A stretch of 64,000 nucleotides of DNA from Amaricoccus sp047275745 (GCF_047275745.1 NZ_JBKQWU010000010.1:1-64000); one strand, 5' to 3'; counted from the first letter of the stretch, positions 41,906 through 51,057 are shown. Notes: generated from the letters alone by a model not told the origin. Numbers and translations: made by a program.

Positions 41906-42564
41906 GCCGCGGCCCTTTCGCGCTCCCTCTCCAGAAACTTCGAAATGGCGGTGATCTCGCTCCGGTCAACCTCATGGCCGCCCGGATGCCAGTGGACGGT
42001 GGTCGCCGCGCCCTGTTCCCCGAACCAGCGCGCGAGGGCCTTCGTGGCGGGAGCGGGGCAGAGCGGGTCGCGCTCCCCGGCGGTGATCAGGATGCGGGTC
42101 CCGATCGCCCGGGGCGTGGGCTCCCACGGGATCAGCGGATGCATCAGCACGGCGGCGTCGAAGAGATCCGGCCGCGCGATGATCGTGCTCGCGAGGATGT
42201 TCGCGCCGTTCGAATAGCCGAGACCGATGACCGGCCCGCCCCGCTCCATCCCGTTCGACACCGGCGTCTCCGCCACCCGCGCGGCGACGAAATCCGCCAT
42301 CTGCGCCGTGGCCCGTGCGAGGTCGTCCATGTCGTAGACGCCTTCCGCCCGCCGCCGGAAGAAGCGCCTGGCGCCGCCCTCCGAGACATCACCCAGCGGT
42401 GCGATGCGCCGCGCGCCGGGCATGAATTCACGGGCGAGCGACAGGAACTGCCGCTCGTCGCCGCCGGTGCCGTGGAACAGCAACAGGGTCGGGGCGGCTC
42501 CCCCGCTCCCCACGCCGCCTTCATCCGCGAATGTGTAGCCGTCAGCCGTCCGAAGCGCGGTCAT
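41902..42564 (-). CDS. Alpha/beta hydrolase, carboxylesterase/phospholipase type
   Basis: A 220-residue serine hydrolase with LLLFHGTGGDE (oxyanion loop), GYSNGANI (nucleophile Ser), GERDPLCP (acid) and GGHEVDRSE (His). Closest in pattern to the phospholipase/carboxylesterase (YpfH/EstB) group. The ATG at 42564 has a GGGAGGG SD 7 bases upstream; a much longer open frame upstream does not belong to the domain. Confidence 0.85.
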   Translation of the reverse strand: MTALRTADGYTFADEGGVGSGGAAPTLLLFHGTGGDERQFLSLAREFMPGARRIAPLGDVSEGGARRFFRRRAEGVYDMDDLARATAQMADFVAARVAETPVSNGMERGGPVIGLGYSNGANILASTIIARPDLFDAAVLMHPLIPWEPTPRAIGTRILITAGERDPLCPAPATKALARWFGEQGAATTVHWHPGGHEVDRSEITAISKFLERERERAAA

Positions 42565-42997
42565 GAACGGCCCTCCCGGTGAAGGCGCCGCGCGCGAGAT
42601 CCGCCCCGGCGCGACCTGTCCATGTGATCCGATGGTGCATGTCACTCCCTTCCATATCCGATTGCCATGCATGGAGGTGGGGTTGACCGGTGCCGCGACA
42701 AATCCCCGTGAGCGCATCTGATTGTCGAAGAAGTGGGAACAAATGCCAAGGCCGATCGCCGTTTTACCCCGCCTTAACGGGTGGAATGTATCCGGAAGCC
42801 GCGTCGCGCCGGAGAACGGGCAGGGCGGGTCGGGCAGCATTGTAGATCGAATGTGTTCAGGTGGGGGGCGTCCCGCCGCTTTCACGCCGCGCGACCCGGA
42901 CGGAGGGTCCTCGGGGGGTGCCCGCCGTCCAGTGGCCCTCGCTTTTCCGGCGCGGCGCACGCGCCCCGCGCGCGGCCGCGGCGGTGCCGGTACAGGC
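42565..42997. other. 433-base gap between choV and the hydrolase
   Basis: No supported full gene. On the minus strand a 32-codon frame (42542-42640) with a good SD (AAGGGAG) starts at 42640 and overlaps the hydrolase start; it might be a leader peptide. The rest contains the downstream end of the choV transcript and no recognisable RNA. Confidence 0.4.
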
Positions 42998-44044
42998 TCA
43001 GGCGACGCCCTTGGCGAGCGTGCGGAAGATCGCAGCCTGCGTGATCTCGCCAACGACCTTGCCATCCGCGTCCGTGACCGAGAGCGGAACCGCGCTCTCG
43101 GCGAAATGGCCGAGCGCGTCGCGGAGCGGGAGGTCGCCCGGCACGCTTCGGCCCGCGTCGGTCAACCCCGCCAGCTCAGGCCGCGTCTCCATCACATCCT
43201 CCGCGCGCAGCACGCTGAGCGGATTGAGATGCGCCACGAAATCCGCGACGTAGCCGGTCGCCGGTCTCAGCACGATATCCTCGGGCCGCCCGGTCTGGAC
43301 GATCCGGCCGCCCTCCATGATCGAGATCGTATTGCCGATCTTCACCGCTTCCTCGAGATCGTGGCTGACGAAGAGGATCGTGCAGTGCAGCCGGTCCTGA
43401 AGCTGGAGCAGTTCGTCCTGAAGCCGCGTCCGGATCAGCGGGTCGAGTGCCGAGAAGGGCTCGTCCATCAGCAGGATCTCCGCGTCGGTCGCGAAGGCGC
43501 GGGCGAGGCCGACGCGCTGCTGCATGCCGCCCGAAAGTTCGGAGACCTTCTTGTCGCCCCAGTCCTGCAGGTTCACGGTCGAGAGCACCTCGCGCGCCTT
43601 GCCGATCCGTTCCTCATGGCCGACGCCCGCGAGTTCGAGCCCGAGTGCGACGTTCTCGACCACGGTGCGCCAGGGCAACAGGCCGAACTGCTGGAAGACC
43701 ATCGCCACGCCGCCGCGGCGGAGTTCCCGCATCGCCTGCGGGCCCGCGGTCGCCACGTCGATCGGCCGCCCGTCCTTGCCGCGCACGAGGAGCGAGCCCC
43801 GTGTCACCGGGTTGAGCCCGTTGACCGCGCGCAGGAGCGTCGATTTGCCCGAGCCCGAGAGCCCCATCAGCACGCTGATCTCGCCCTTGGCCACGTCGAG
43901 CGAACAATTGTGGACGCCGAGCACCTGACCCGTCGCCTGCTGGATCTCGCTCCGGCTCTGGCCCTTGTCCATCAGCGGCAGCGCGCGTTCCGGCTCGTTG
44001 CCGAAGACGATGTTGACCTTGTCGAAATGGATCATCTGTTCCAT
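42998..44044 (-). CDS. choV: Choline ABC transporter ATP-binding protein
   Basis: ATPase of the choline importer. The 348-residue protein has Walker A GLSGSGKST (residues 61-69), signature LSGGMQQR, Walker B ILLMDEPFSALD, and a C-terminal regulatory extension (about residues 265-348). This extension is shorter than the tandem CBS pair of the ProV/OpuA family, and resembles the single CBS-like tail of ChoV. Downstream of choW by 10 bases. Confidence 0.93.
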   Translation of the reverse strand: MEQMIHFDKVNIVFGNEPERALPLMDKGQSRSEIQQATGQVLGVHNCSLDVAKGEISVLMGLSGSGKSTLLRAVNGLNPVTRGSLLVRGKDGRPIDVATAGPQAMRELRRGGVAMVFQQFGLLPWRTVVENVALGLELAGVGHEERIGKAREVLSTVNLQDWGDKKVSELSGGMQQRVGLARAFATDAEILLMDEPFSALDPLIRTRLQDELLQLQDRLHCTILFVSHDLEEAVKIGNTISIMEGGRIVQTGRPEDIVLRPATGYVADFVAHLNPLSVLRAEDVMETRPELAGLTDAGRSVPGDLPLRDALGHFAESAVPLSVTDADGKVVGEITQAAIFRTLAKGVA

Positions 44045-44054
44045 CGCCGCCTCC

Positions 44055-44876
44055 TCAATCGCGCCGGAAGACGCGGTCGAGCACGATCGCGACCACGACG
44101 ATGACGAGACCCGCCTCGAAGCCGAGGGCGGTGTTCACGGTGTTGAGCGCGCGCACCACCGGCACGCCGAGGCCATCGGCGCCGACGAGCGCGGCGATCA
44201 CCACCATCGAGAGCGAGAGCATGATCGTCTGCGTCAGCCCGGCCATGATCTGCGGCAGCGCATAGGGAAGCTCGACTTTGCGCAGCAGCTGATTCGGCGT
44301 GGCACCGAAGGAAAGCCCCGCCTCCTTGAGTTCCTTCGGCGTCGAGATGACGCCGAGATAGGTGAGCCGGATCGGCGCCGGGATGACGAAGATCGTCGTC
44401 GCGATCAGCCCCGGCACCATGCCGATGCCGAAGAAGACGATGGCGGGGATCAGATAGACGAAGGTCGGCAGCGTCTGCATCAGATCGAGCAGCGGCCGGA
44501 GCCAGGAGTAGAACCGCGGATGATGCGCCGCGTAGATCCCGATCGGCACGCCGAGGCCCATGCAGACGATGACCGCGCAGAGGACGAGGGTCAGGGTCTG
44601 CGTCGTCTCGTCCCAATAGCCCTGATTGAGAATGAAGAGGAAGCCCACGACCACCAGGGCGACGGTCATCCAGGAGCGCTGCAGATACCAGGCGATCGCG
44701 GCGAAGAGCGCGATGATGACGAGCGGCGGCGGCGCCTGCAGCGCCCAGAGGATGCCGTCGATGAGCCAGTTCACGATATTCGCGAGGCCATCGAAGAACC
44801 AGGCGCCGTTGATCGTCAGCCAGTCGACGACATCGCTCGCGACGCTGCCGACCGGGATCTTGGGAATGCTTTCCAT
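44055..44876 (-). CDS. choW: Choline ABC transporter permease
   Basis: Permease of the choline importer. The 273-residue protein has about six membrane segments and the binding-protein-dependent permease motif (KELKEAGLSFGATPNQLLRKVELPYALPQI, in part) with the EAA loop. Order choX-choW-choV is standard. Confidence 0.93.
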   Translation of the reverse strand: MESIPKIPVGSVASDVVDWLTINGAWFFDGLANIVNWLIDGILWALQAPPPLVIIALFAAIAWYLQRSWMTVALVVVGFLFILNQGYWDETTQTLTLVLCAVIVCMGLGVPIGIYAAHHPRFYSWLRPLLDLMQTLPTFVYLIPAIVFFGIGMVPGLIATTIFVIPAPIRLTYLGVISTPKELKEAGLSFGATPNQLLRKVELPYALPQIMAGLTQTIMLSLSMVVIAALVGADGLGVPVVRALNTVNTALGFEAGLVIVVVAIVLDRVFRRD

Positions 44877-44894
44877 CGTCTCCGCCTACCTCGA

Positions 44895-45839
44895 TCAGGC
44901 GCCGAGCGCGGATTTGACCGCCTCGATCGCGTCGCCGCCGTCGCGGGTGGTCACGCCGTCGAGCCAGGGGGTGAGCGCGTCGGGATTGGCCTTCAGCCAT
45001 TCGGCGGCCGCGGTCTCCGGGCTTTGGCCGTCATCGAGGATGCCACCCATGATCGCGTTCTCCATCTGGAGCGTGAAGCCGAGATTCTCGAGGAATTTGC
45101 CGACATTCGGGCATTCGGCGACATAGCCTGCGCGGGTGTTGGTCAGCACCTCGGCGCCGCCGAAATCGGCGCCGAACACCTCGTCGCCGCCGGTCAGATA
45201 GGTGAGGTTCAGGTTCTCGTTCATCGGATGCGGCTCCCAGGCGAGGAAGACGATGCCCCCGCCCTGCCGCTCGGCCCGCGAGGCCTGCGCGAGCATGCCC
45301 TGCTCGGAGCTTTCGACCAGTTCGAAGTCGCCGAGGCCGAAGGTGTCGCTCTGGATCATGTCGAGGATCAGGCGGTTGCCGTCGTTGCCAGGCTCGATCC
45401 CGTAGATCTTGTGGTCGAGCTGGTCGGCGAATTCGGCGATGTCGGAGAAGTCCTTGAGACCCGCCTCGGCGAGGCTGTTCAACGCGGCGAGCGTATATTT
45501 CGCGCCTTCGAGATTGACGCGGATCGTCTCGACCTTACCGTCCTTCAGGAAGGGTTCCACGTCGGCGGCCATCGTCGGCATCCAGTTGCCGAGGAAGACG
45601 TCGATGTCGCCGCGCGCGAGGCTCGCATAGGTGACGGGCACCGAAAGGAGGTCCACGCTGGTCTCGTAGCCGAGCGCATCGAGGATCGCGCGCGCGGTGG
45701 CGGTGGTGGCGGTGATGTCGGTCCAGCCGACATCGGAGAAGCGTATGCTGGCACAGCTTTCGGGCTCGGCCGCGGTGGCCGTCGTCCCGGCGAGAAGGGG
45801 GAGAGCGGCGATGGCGATGGCGGTCAGGGTGGCTTTCAT
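44895..45839 (-). CDS. choX: Choline ABC transporter substrate-binding protein
   Basis: Periplasmic choline-binding protein of the ProX/OpuAC type. A Sec signal (MKATLTAIAIAALPLLAGTT, ending about residue 23) leads to a 314-residue OpuAC fold with aromatic-rich segments expected for quaternary-amine cages (FSDVGWTDITA, FLGNWMPTM, FLAWEPHPMNENLNLTYL). The start at 45839 lies about 110 bases from the palindromic operator, so this operon runs divergently from betI. Confidence 0.93.
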   Translation of the reverse strand: MKATLTAIAIAALPLLAGTTATAAEPESCASIRFSDVGWTDITATTATARAILDALGYETSVDLLSVPVTYASLARGDIDVFLGNWMPTMAADVEPFLKDGKVETIRVNLEGAKYTLAALNSLAEAGLKDFSDIAEFADQLDHKIYGIEPGNDGNRLILDMIQSDTFGLGDFELVESSEQGMLAQASRAERQGGGIVFLAWEPHPMNENLNLTYLTGGDEVFGADFGGAEVLTNTRAGYVAECPNVGKFLENLGFTLQMENAIMGGILDDGQSPETAAAEWLKANPDALTPWLDGVTTRDGGDAIEAVKSALGA

Positions 45840-45945
45840 TTCGACGGTCTCCCGGGGCTTGTGGCGCGGGGCGCGGGCGCGGACTTGCTCGGCCACGCGG
45901 TGGATGCAGGCTCGCGTGAATTCATTGACCCGAGCAAGGAAAACC

Positions 45946-45969
45946 TTTATTGATTGATCAGTCAATAAA
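45946..45969. promoter_or_regulatory. Palindromic BetI operator between choX and betI
   Basis: Outer arms TTTATTGA (45946-45953) and TCAATAAA (45962-45969) are exact inverted repeats around a centre TGATCA that is also palindromic about the same axis; only one of twelve base pairs mismatches. It lies in the divergent region 22 bases before the betI start. BetI-family repressors bind AT-rich palindromes of this type, so choline-responsive autoregulation of both units is likely. Confidence 0.8.
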
Positions 45970-45990
45970 TTTCTTAACGAGGAGGTGGCC

Positions 45991-46674
45991 ATGCCCCCGC
46001 GCATCGCGGTGACCGAAATGCGGCGGCGCGCGCTGATCGGCGCCGCGCTGCGCGAGATCTCCGACCGCGGCACGCTGGAAGTGACCGTGGCGCAGATCGC
46101 GAATCGGGCTGGCGTCTCCTCCGCCCTCGCGCATCACTATTTCGGCGGCAAGGAAGATCTGATTCTCGCCACGATGCGGCACCTTCTGTCCGAATTCGCC
46201 GACGGCGTGCGGACACGGCTGCGCCGGGCGGAGACGCCGCGCGAGCGGCTGTCGGCGATCATCGAGGGCAGTTTCGGCGACGACCAGTTCCATCAGGCGA
46301 CGATCACCGCCTGGCTGACCTTCTATGCCAAGGCGCTGTCCTCGCCCGGCGCCGCCCGGCTGCTCGCCGTCTACCAGCGGCGGTTGCACACCAACCTGCG
46401 CCATGCGCTGCGCGGCCTGTTGCCCGAGGAGGAGGTGGACGGGATCGCCGAGGCGCTCGGCGCGTTGATCGATGGGGTCTACCTGCGCGAGGCCTTGCGC
46501 GGGCGCGTGGTGAATCCGGCCGCCGCGATTGCCATCGTGGAAGACTACGTTGACTGCCATCTCGTCGCGACCGGCGATCGGACCGCGCCCGGCGCGACCT
46601 GCCCATCGGCGGACGCGCAGCCAGACTCCTCGATCGACTCTTCGACCGCCCGTGTCGATCCGACCGCCCCCTGA
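45991..46674 (+). CDS. betI: TetR-type repressor BetI
   Basis: Choline-sensing repressor of choline and betaine genes. The 227-residue TetR protein has the helix-turn-helix VTVAQIANRAGVSSALAHHY and the BetI effector-domain block SEFADGVRTRLRRAETPRERL with ALGALIDGVYLREALR. The last 30 residues are a Ser/Thr/Pro tail not usual in BetI. ATG at 45991 has GGAGG 5 bases upstream; GTG at 45985 is possible. betB starts 14 bases after it. Confidence 0.9.
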   Translation: MPPRIAVTEMRRRALIGAALREISDRGTLEVTVAQIANRAGVSSALAHHYFGGKEDLILATMRHLLSEFADGVRTRLRRAETPRERLSAIIEGSFGDDQFHQATITAWLTFYAKALSSPGAARLLAVYQRRLHTNLRHALRGLLPEEEVDGIAEALGALIDGVYLREALRGRVVNPAAAIAIVEDYVDCHLVATGDRTAPGATCPSADAQPDSSIDSSTARVDPTAP

Positions 46675-46688
46675 CCGGAGACTTCCGA

Positions 46689-48161
46689 ATGAATGACCGT
46701 GACGTTCAGCCCCTCGGCTCCCACTGGATCGGGGGGCAACTCCTGCCCGGCGAGGGCGGGGCCGCGTTGCCCGTCCACTACCCGGCGACGGGCGAGGTGA
46801 TCGCGACGCTCACCGAGGCGACGGGCGAGGTCATCGAGGCCGCGGTCACGAGCGCGCGCGATGGATTCGCGGTCTGGTCACGCACGCCGCCCGCCGAGCG
46901 CGGCCGGGTGCTGCGCCGCGCGGCTGAGATCATCCGTGCGCGCGGGCCCGAACTGGCTCGGCTCGAGACGCTCGACACCGGCAAGCCGATCCAGGAGACC
47001 GAGGTCGCGGACTGGCCCTCCGGCGCCGACGCTCTCGAATATTTCGGCGCGCTCGCCGCGACGATGACCGGGGAGCACATCGATCTCGGCGGCGATTTCG
47101 TCTACACCCGGCGCGAGCCGCTCGGCATCTGCGCCGGCATCGGCGCCTGGAATTACCCGAGTCAGATCGCCTGCTGGAAGGCGGCGCCGGCGCTCGCCTG
47201 CGGCAATGCGATGATCTTCAAACCCTCGGAGGTCACGCCGCTCGGCGCCTTGAAGCTTGGCGAGATCTTCAAGGAGGCGGGCCTGCCGGATGGTGTCTTC
47301 AACGTGGTGCAAGGCACCGGCCCGGTCGGCTCCGCGCTCGTCTCGCATCCCGCGATCGCCAAGGTCTCGGTCACCGGCTCGGTCGGGACCGGCCGTCGCG
47401 TCTACGCCGGCGCGGCGGAGAGCTTCAAGCATGTGACGCTGGAGCTTGGCGGCAAGTCGCCGCTGATCGTCTTCGACGACGCCGACATCGATTCGGCGAT
47501 CGGCGGCGCGATGCTGGGCAATTTCTATTCCTCGGGCCAGATCTGCTCGAACGGCACCCGCGTCTTCGTGCAGGACGGGGTGCGCGCGCGGTTCCTGACG
47601 CGGCTCGCCGAACGGGCCGAGGCGATCCGGATCGGCGACCCGCTCGATCCCGAGACCCAGATGGGCCCCCTCGTCTCGGCGGCGCAGGGCGAGAAGGTCA
47701 TGGACTACATCGCCAAGGGACAGGACGAGGGCGCCTGGCTGCTGACAGGGGGCGCGCGTGCCACGCTTCAGGGCTTCGAAGGCGGCTTCTTCGTCCAGCC
47801 CACCGTCTTCGCCGAGGTCGCCGACACCATGACCATCGCGCGGGAGGAGATCTTCGGCCCGGTGATGAGCGTCCTCGGCTTCTCCGAGGAGGAGGAGGTG
47901 ATCACCCGCGCCAATGCGACCGAGTTCGGCCTCGCGGCGGGCGTCTTTACCGCCGACCTCGCCCGGGCGCACCGCGTCGTCGGCGCGCTCCGCGCCGGGA
48001 CGACCTGGATCAACGCCTATAATCTCACGCCCGTCGAAGCGCCCTTCGGCGGGGTCAAGGGCAGTGGCATCGGCCGCGAGAACGGCCATGCCGCGCTGGA
48101 ACACTACAGCCAGATCAAGTCCGTCTATGTCGGCGCTGGCCCGGTGGAGGCACCCTACTGA
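46689..48161 (+). CDS. betB: Betaine aldehyde dehydrogenase
   Basis: Oxidises betaine aldehyde to glycine betaine with NAD(P). The 490-residue ALDH has LELGGKSPLIVFDDAD (general-base Glu), the nucleophile in SGQICSNGTRVF, EEIFGPVMSV and the BetB-type C-terminus (GIGRENGHAALEHYSQIKSVYV). GGAG lies before the start. Stop overlaps the GST gene by one base (TGATG). Confidence 0.95.
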   Translation: MNDRDVQPLGSHWIGGQLLPGEGGAALPVHYPATGEVIATLTEATGEVIEAAVTSARDGFAVWSRTPPAERGRVLRRAAEIIRARGPELARLETLDTGKPIQETEVADWPSGADALEYFGALAATMTGEHIDLGGDFVYTRREPLGICAGIGAWNYPSQIACWKAAPALACGNAMIFKPSEVTPLGALKLGEIFKEAGLPDGVFNVVQGTGPVGSALVSHPAIAKVSVTGSVGTGRRVYAGAAESFKHVTLELGGKSPLIVFDDADIDSAIGGAMLGNFYSSGQICSNGTRVFVQDGVRARFLTRLAERAEAIRIGDPLDPETQMGPLVSAAQGEKVMDYIAKGQDEGAWLLTGGARATLQGFEGGFFVQPTVFAEVADTMTIAREEIFGPVMSVLGFSEEEEVITRANATEFGLAAGVFTADLARAHRVVGALRAGTTWINAYNLTPVEAPFGGVKGSGIGRENGHAALEHYSQIKSVYVGAGPVEAPY

Positions 48162-48817
48162 TGAGCGACAAACAGATCACCATTCTCGGCCGCGCCGATT
48201 CGATGAACGTTCAGGCGGTCCTCTGGGGCCTCGCCGAGCTCGGGCTCGATTTCGAGCGGCATGACTATGGCCACCGGTTCGGCGGCACCGATACGCCCGA
48301 GTTCCGGGCGATGAATCCGAACGGCCTCGTCCCGGTGATGAAGGACGACCAGGTGACGCTCTTCGAGAGCGGCGCGATCCTGCGCTATCTCGCCGGCCGC
48401 CACGGACGCGCGCCGTTCTGGCCGCATGACGTCATCAAGCGCGCTCCGCTCGAGATGTGGGCGGAATGGGGGAAGGTGACGCTCCAGGGGCATTTCACGG
48501 CGCCGATCTTCCGCCAGCTCTGTTTCGTGACGACGGAGAAGCGGAACATGGCGGCGGTGGAGGAGGCGATCCGCGTCTTCGACGCCGACCTCCAGATCCT
48601 CGAGATCCAGCTCGGCGACAAGCCTTTCGTGATGGGCGAGCATTTCACCCTCGCCGACATCATGATCGGCCAGTCGCTCTATCGCTACTTCACGCTCGAC
48701 ATCCATCGCGAGCACCGGCCGGTCCTCTCGGCCTATTACGACCGGCTGACCGACCGGCCCGCCTATCAGGAGCATGTGATGGTCGATTACTCCGCGCTGA
48801 AGGTTCACGGAGCATGA
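48161..48817 (+). CDS. Glutathione S-transferase-like protein within the bet operon
   Basis: A 218-residue GST: N-terminal thioredoxin-like domain (ITILGRADSMNVQAVLWGLAEL) with the glutathione-binding cis-Pro and Ser motifs (NPNGLVPVM; LFESGAILRYLA) and a C-terminal helical domain (FTLADIMIGQSLYRYFTLD). The N-terminal site shows a Ser-rather than Tyr-type start (RADSMNVQ). It is translationally coupled to both betB and betA. A role in choline metabolism is unknown; candidates are detoxification of aldehyde or a redox repair function. Confidence 0.85.
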   Translation: MSDKQITILGRADSMNVQAVLWGLAELGLDFERHDYGHRFGGTDTPEFRAMNPNGLVPVMKDDQVTLFESGAILRYLAGRHGRAPFWPHDVIKRAPLEMWAEWGKVTLQGHFTAPIFRQLCFVTTEKRNMAAVEEAIRVFDADLQILEIQLGDKPFVMGEHFTLADIMIGQSLYRYFTLDIHREHRPVLSAYYDRLTDRPAYQEHVMVDYSALKVHGA

Positions 48818-50466
48818 TGGAGGCGGATTTCGTCATCGTCGGGTCCGGTTCCGCCGGCTCCGCGATGGCCTACAGGCTCGGCGAGGACGGGACGACCTCC
48901 GTCCTCGTGCTGGAATTCGGCGGCTCGGATATCGGACCCTTCATCCAGATGCCGGCGGCGCTCTCCTATCCGATGAACATGACCCGCTACGACTGGGGCT
49001 TCCGGACCGAGCCCGAGCCGCATCTCGGCGGCCGCGTGCTCGCGACGCCGCGCGGCAAGGTGCTCGGCGGCTCATCCTCGATCAACGGCATGGTCTATGT
49101 CCGCGGCCACGCGCGCGATTTCGACCATTGGGCCGAGAGCGGCGCGGCGGGCTGGTCCTACGCCGATGTGCTGCCCTATTTCAAACGGATGGAGAGCTGG
49201 CACGGCGGGCATTCGGCTGTGCGCGGCACCGATGGCCCCCTGCATGTGACGCGGGGGCCGCGGCGCAACCCGCTCTATCACACATTCGTCGAGGCCGGGG
49301 CGCAGGCCGGGTTCGAACTGACCTACGACTACAACGGCCAGAAGCAGGAAGGCTTCGGAGCGATGGAGCAGACGGTCTGGCGCGGCCGCCGCTGGTCCGC
49401 CGCCAACGCCTATCTTCGGCCCGCGATGCGGCGCGGCAACGTCAAGGTGCACCAGTGTTTCGCGGAGCGGGTGATCATCGAGGACGGCCGCGCCACCGGC
49501 GTCGAGGTCAGCCGCGGCGGCGTGAAGGAGATCGTCCGCGCGCGGCGCGAGGTCATCGTCGCCGCCTCCTCGATCAACACGCCGAAGATCCTGATGCTCT
49601 CGGGCATCGGTCCGGCCGGACATCTCGCGGAACATGGCGTCCCGCTCGTCGCCGACCGCCCCGGGGTGGGTGCGAATCTGCAGGATCATCTGGAACTCTA
49701 CATCCAGATGAAGAGCCTCCAGCCGATCACGCTCTACCGCTACTACAATTATCCGGCGATGGCGCGGATCGGGATGCAGTGGCTTCTCGCCAAGGTCGGG
49801 CTCGGTACCTCGAACCAGTTCGAATCGGCCGCCTTCGTCCGGTCGGCGGCGGGTGTCGAATATCCCGACATCCAGTACCATTTCCTGCCGCTCGCGGTGC
49901 GCTACGACGGCAAGTCGGCGGTGAAGGGGCACGGGTTCCAGGCGCATGTCGGCCCGATGCGCTCGCCCTCGCGCGGGACGGTGCGGCTCGCCTCCGCCGA
50001 CCCGGCGACGGCGCCGCGCATCCTTTTCAACTATATGAGCGAGGAGAAGGACTGGGCGGATTTCCGTCACTGCGTGAGGCTCACGCGCGAGATCTTCGCC
50101 CAGGACGCCTTCGCGCCGTTTTCCGGCGACGAGATCCAGCCCGGCGCCCAGGTCCGGAGCGACGACGAACTCGACGGCTTCATCCGCGAGCATGTCGAGA
50201 GCGCCTACCATCCCTGCGGCACCGCGCGGATCGGCGCCAAGGACGATCCGATGGCCGTGGTCGATCCCGAATGCCGCGTGATCGGCGTCGACGGGCTTCG
50301 CGTCGCCGACAGTTCGATCTTCCCCCGGGTGACGAACGGCAATCTGAACGCGCCCTCGATCATGGTCGGGGAGAAGGCGGCGGATCACATCCTCGGGCGG
50401 ACGCCGCTACCCCCGGTCGAGGCGGAGCCGTGGATCAACCCGCGCTGGCGCGAGAGCGATCGCTGA
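48814..50466 (+). CDS. betA: Choline dehydrogenase
   Basis: Membrane-associated FAD enzyme oxidising choline to betaine aldehyde. The 550-residue GMC oxidoreductase starts with the FAD loop (FVIVGSGSAGSAMAYRL), has GGSSSINGMVYVRGHARDFDHW, and the C-terminal SAYHPCGTARIGAKDDPMAV motif with the active-site His. ATG at 48814 overlaps the GST stop; ATG at 48817 has the better SD spacing and is an equal candidate. Confidence 0.95.
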   Translation: MMEADFVIVGSGSAGSAMAYRLGEDGTTSVLVLEFGGSDIGPFIQMPAALSYPMNMTRYDWGFRTEPEPHLGGRVLATPRGKVLGGSSSINGMVYVRGHARDFDHWAESGAAGWSYADVLPYFKRMESWHGGHSAVRGTDGPLHVTRGPRRNPLYHTFVEAGAQAGFELTYDYNGQKQEGFGAMEQTVWRGRRWSAANAYLRPAMRRGNVKVHQCFAERVIIEDGRATGVEVSRGGVKEIVRARREVIVAASSINTPKILMLSGIGPAGHLAEHGVPLVADRPGVGANLQDHLELYIQMKSLQPITLYRYYNYPAMARIGMQWLLAKVGLGTSNQFESAAFVRSAAGVEYPDIQYHFLPLAVRYDGKSAVKGHGFQAHVGPMRSPSRGTVRLASADPATAPRILFNYMSEEKDWADFRHCVRLTREIFAQDAFAPFSGDEIQPGAQVRSDDELDGFIREHVESAYHPCGTARIGAKDDPMAVVDPECRVIGVDGLRVADSSIFPRVTNGNLNAPSIMVGEKAADHILGRTPLPPVEAEPWINPRWRESDR

Positions 50467-50538
50467 CCGGGCCCGCGTTGACTCTGGCGTGCCGACGGCG
50501 GGATGTGGCCGCGCACGAATCCCTGGAGGAGACGCGAA

Positions 50539-51036
50539 ATGGCCACGGCCCTGTCCTATCCGATGATCGAATTCGCCTCCGGCGTCTTCTGGCTCATCTC
50601 CATCATCTTCGTCCACGGCGTCGGCGTCCGCGCGATCGCCCGCTGGTACAACCGGCGATGGGCCCAGGTGGCGCGCGCGCCCCGGGCGTGGAGCGTCAAC
50701 CTGCTCTTCGCCGCCGTGATCGCGAGCCTGGTCGTGCTGCATCTGGTCGAGACGCTGGCCTGCGCGGTGCTGATCAAATACGCGGGCCTGATCCCGATAT
50801 TTCGCGATGCCTACTACTTCACGCTCGAGAGCTACACGACCTTGGGAACCGGCATCGTGAACCCGCCGGATGACTGGCGCCTCCTCGGGCCGCTCATCGG
50901 CGTGGCGGGGCTTTTCACCTTCGGCTGGACCTCCTCGCTCCTCGTCGGCGTCATGACCGAGATCAGCCGGCTCGACCGGGCGCGGGCGGTGCGGGAGGTT
51001 CGCGAGGAGCAACCGCCAGCCTCCAGCGAGGGCTGA
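50539..51036 (+). CDS. Ion-channel-like protein with altered selectivity filter
   Basis: A 165-residue protein with three hydrophobic segments (about residues 12-33, 54-80, 111-136) and a pore loop between the last two. The pore-loop (YYFTLESYTTLGTG, filter residues 100-105) resembles the two-pore-domain (Ion_trans_2) family, where TTLGYGD is usual. Here the filter Tyr is Thr and the Asp is Ile (TTLGTGIV). K+ selectivity is therefore doubtful. It is 72 bases downstream of betA, with GGAGGAGA before its start, and its role may be osmotic ion balance. Confidence 0.75.
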   Translation: MATALSYPMIEFASGVFWLISIIFVHGVGVRAIARWYNRRWAQVARAPRAWSVNLLFAAVIASLVVLHLVETLACAVLIKYAGLIPIFRDAYYFTLESYTTLGTGIVNPPDDWRLLGPLIGVAGLFTFGWTSSLLVGVMTEISRLDRARAVREVREEQPPASSEG

Positions 51037-51038
51037 TA

Positions 51039-51056
51039 CCCGGCGGCTGTGCCGGG
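51039..51056. terminator. Hairpin between the convergent channel and kinase genes
   Basis: CCCGGC (51039-51044) and GCCGGG (51051-51056) form a 6-bp stem in the 21-base gap between two convergent stop codons. It may serve as a shared terminator, but is short and has no T-run. Confidence 0.35.
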
Positions 51057-51057
51057 A

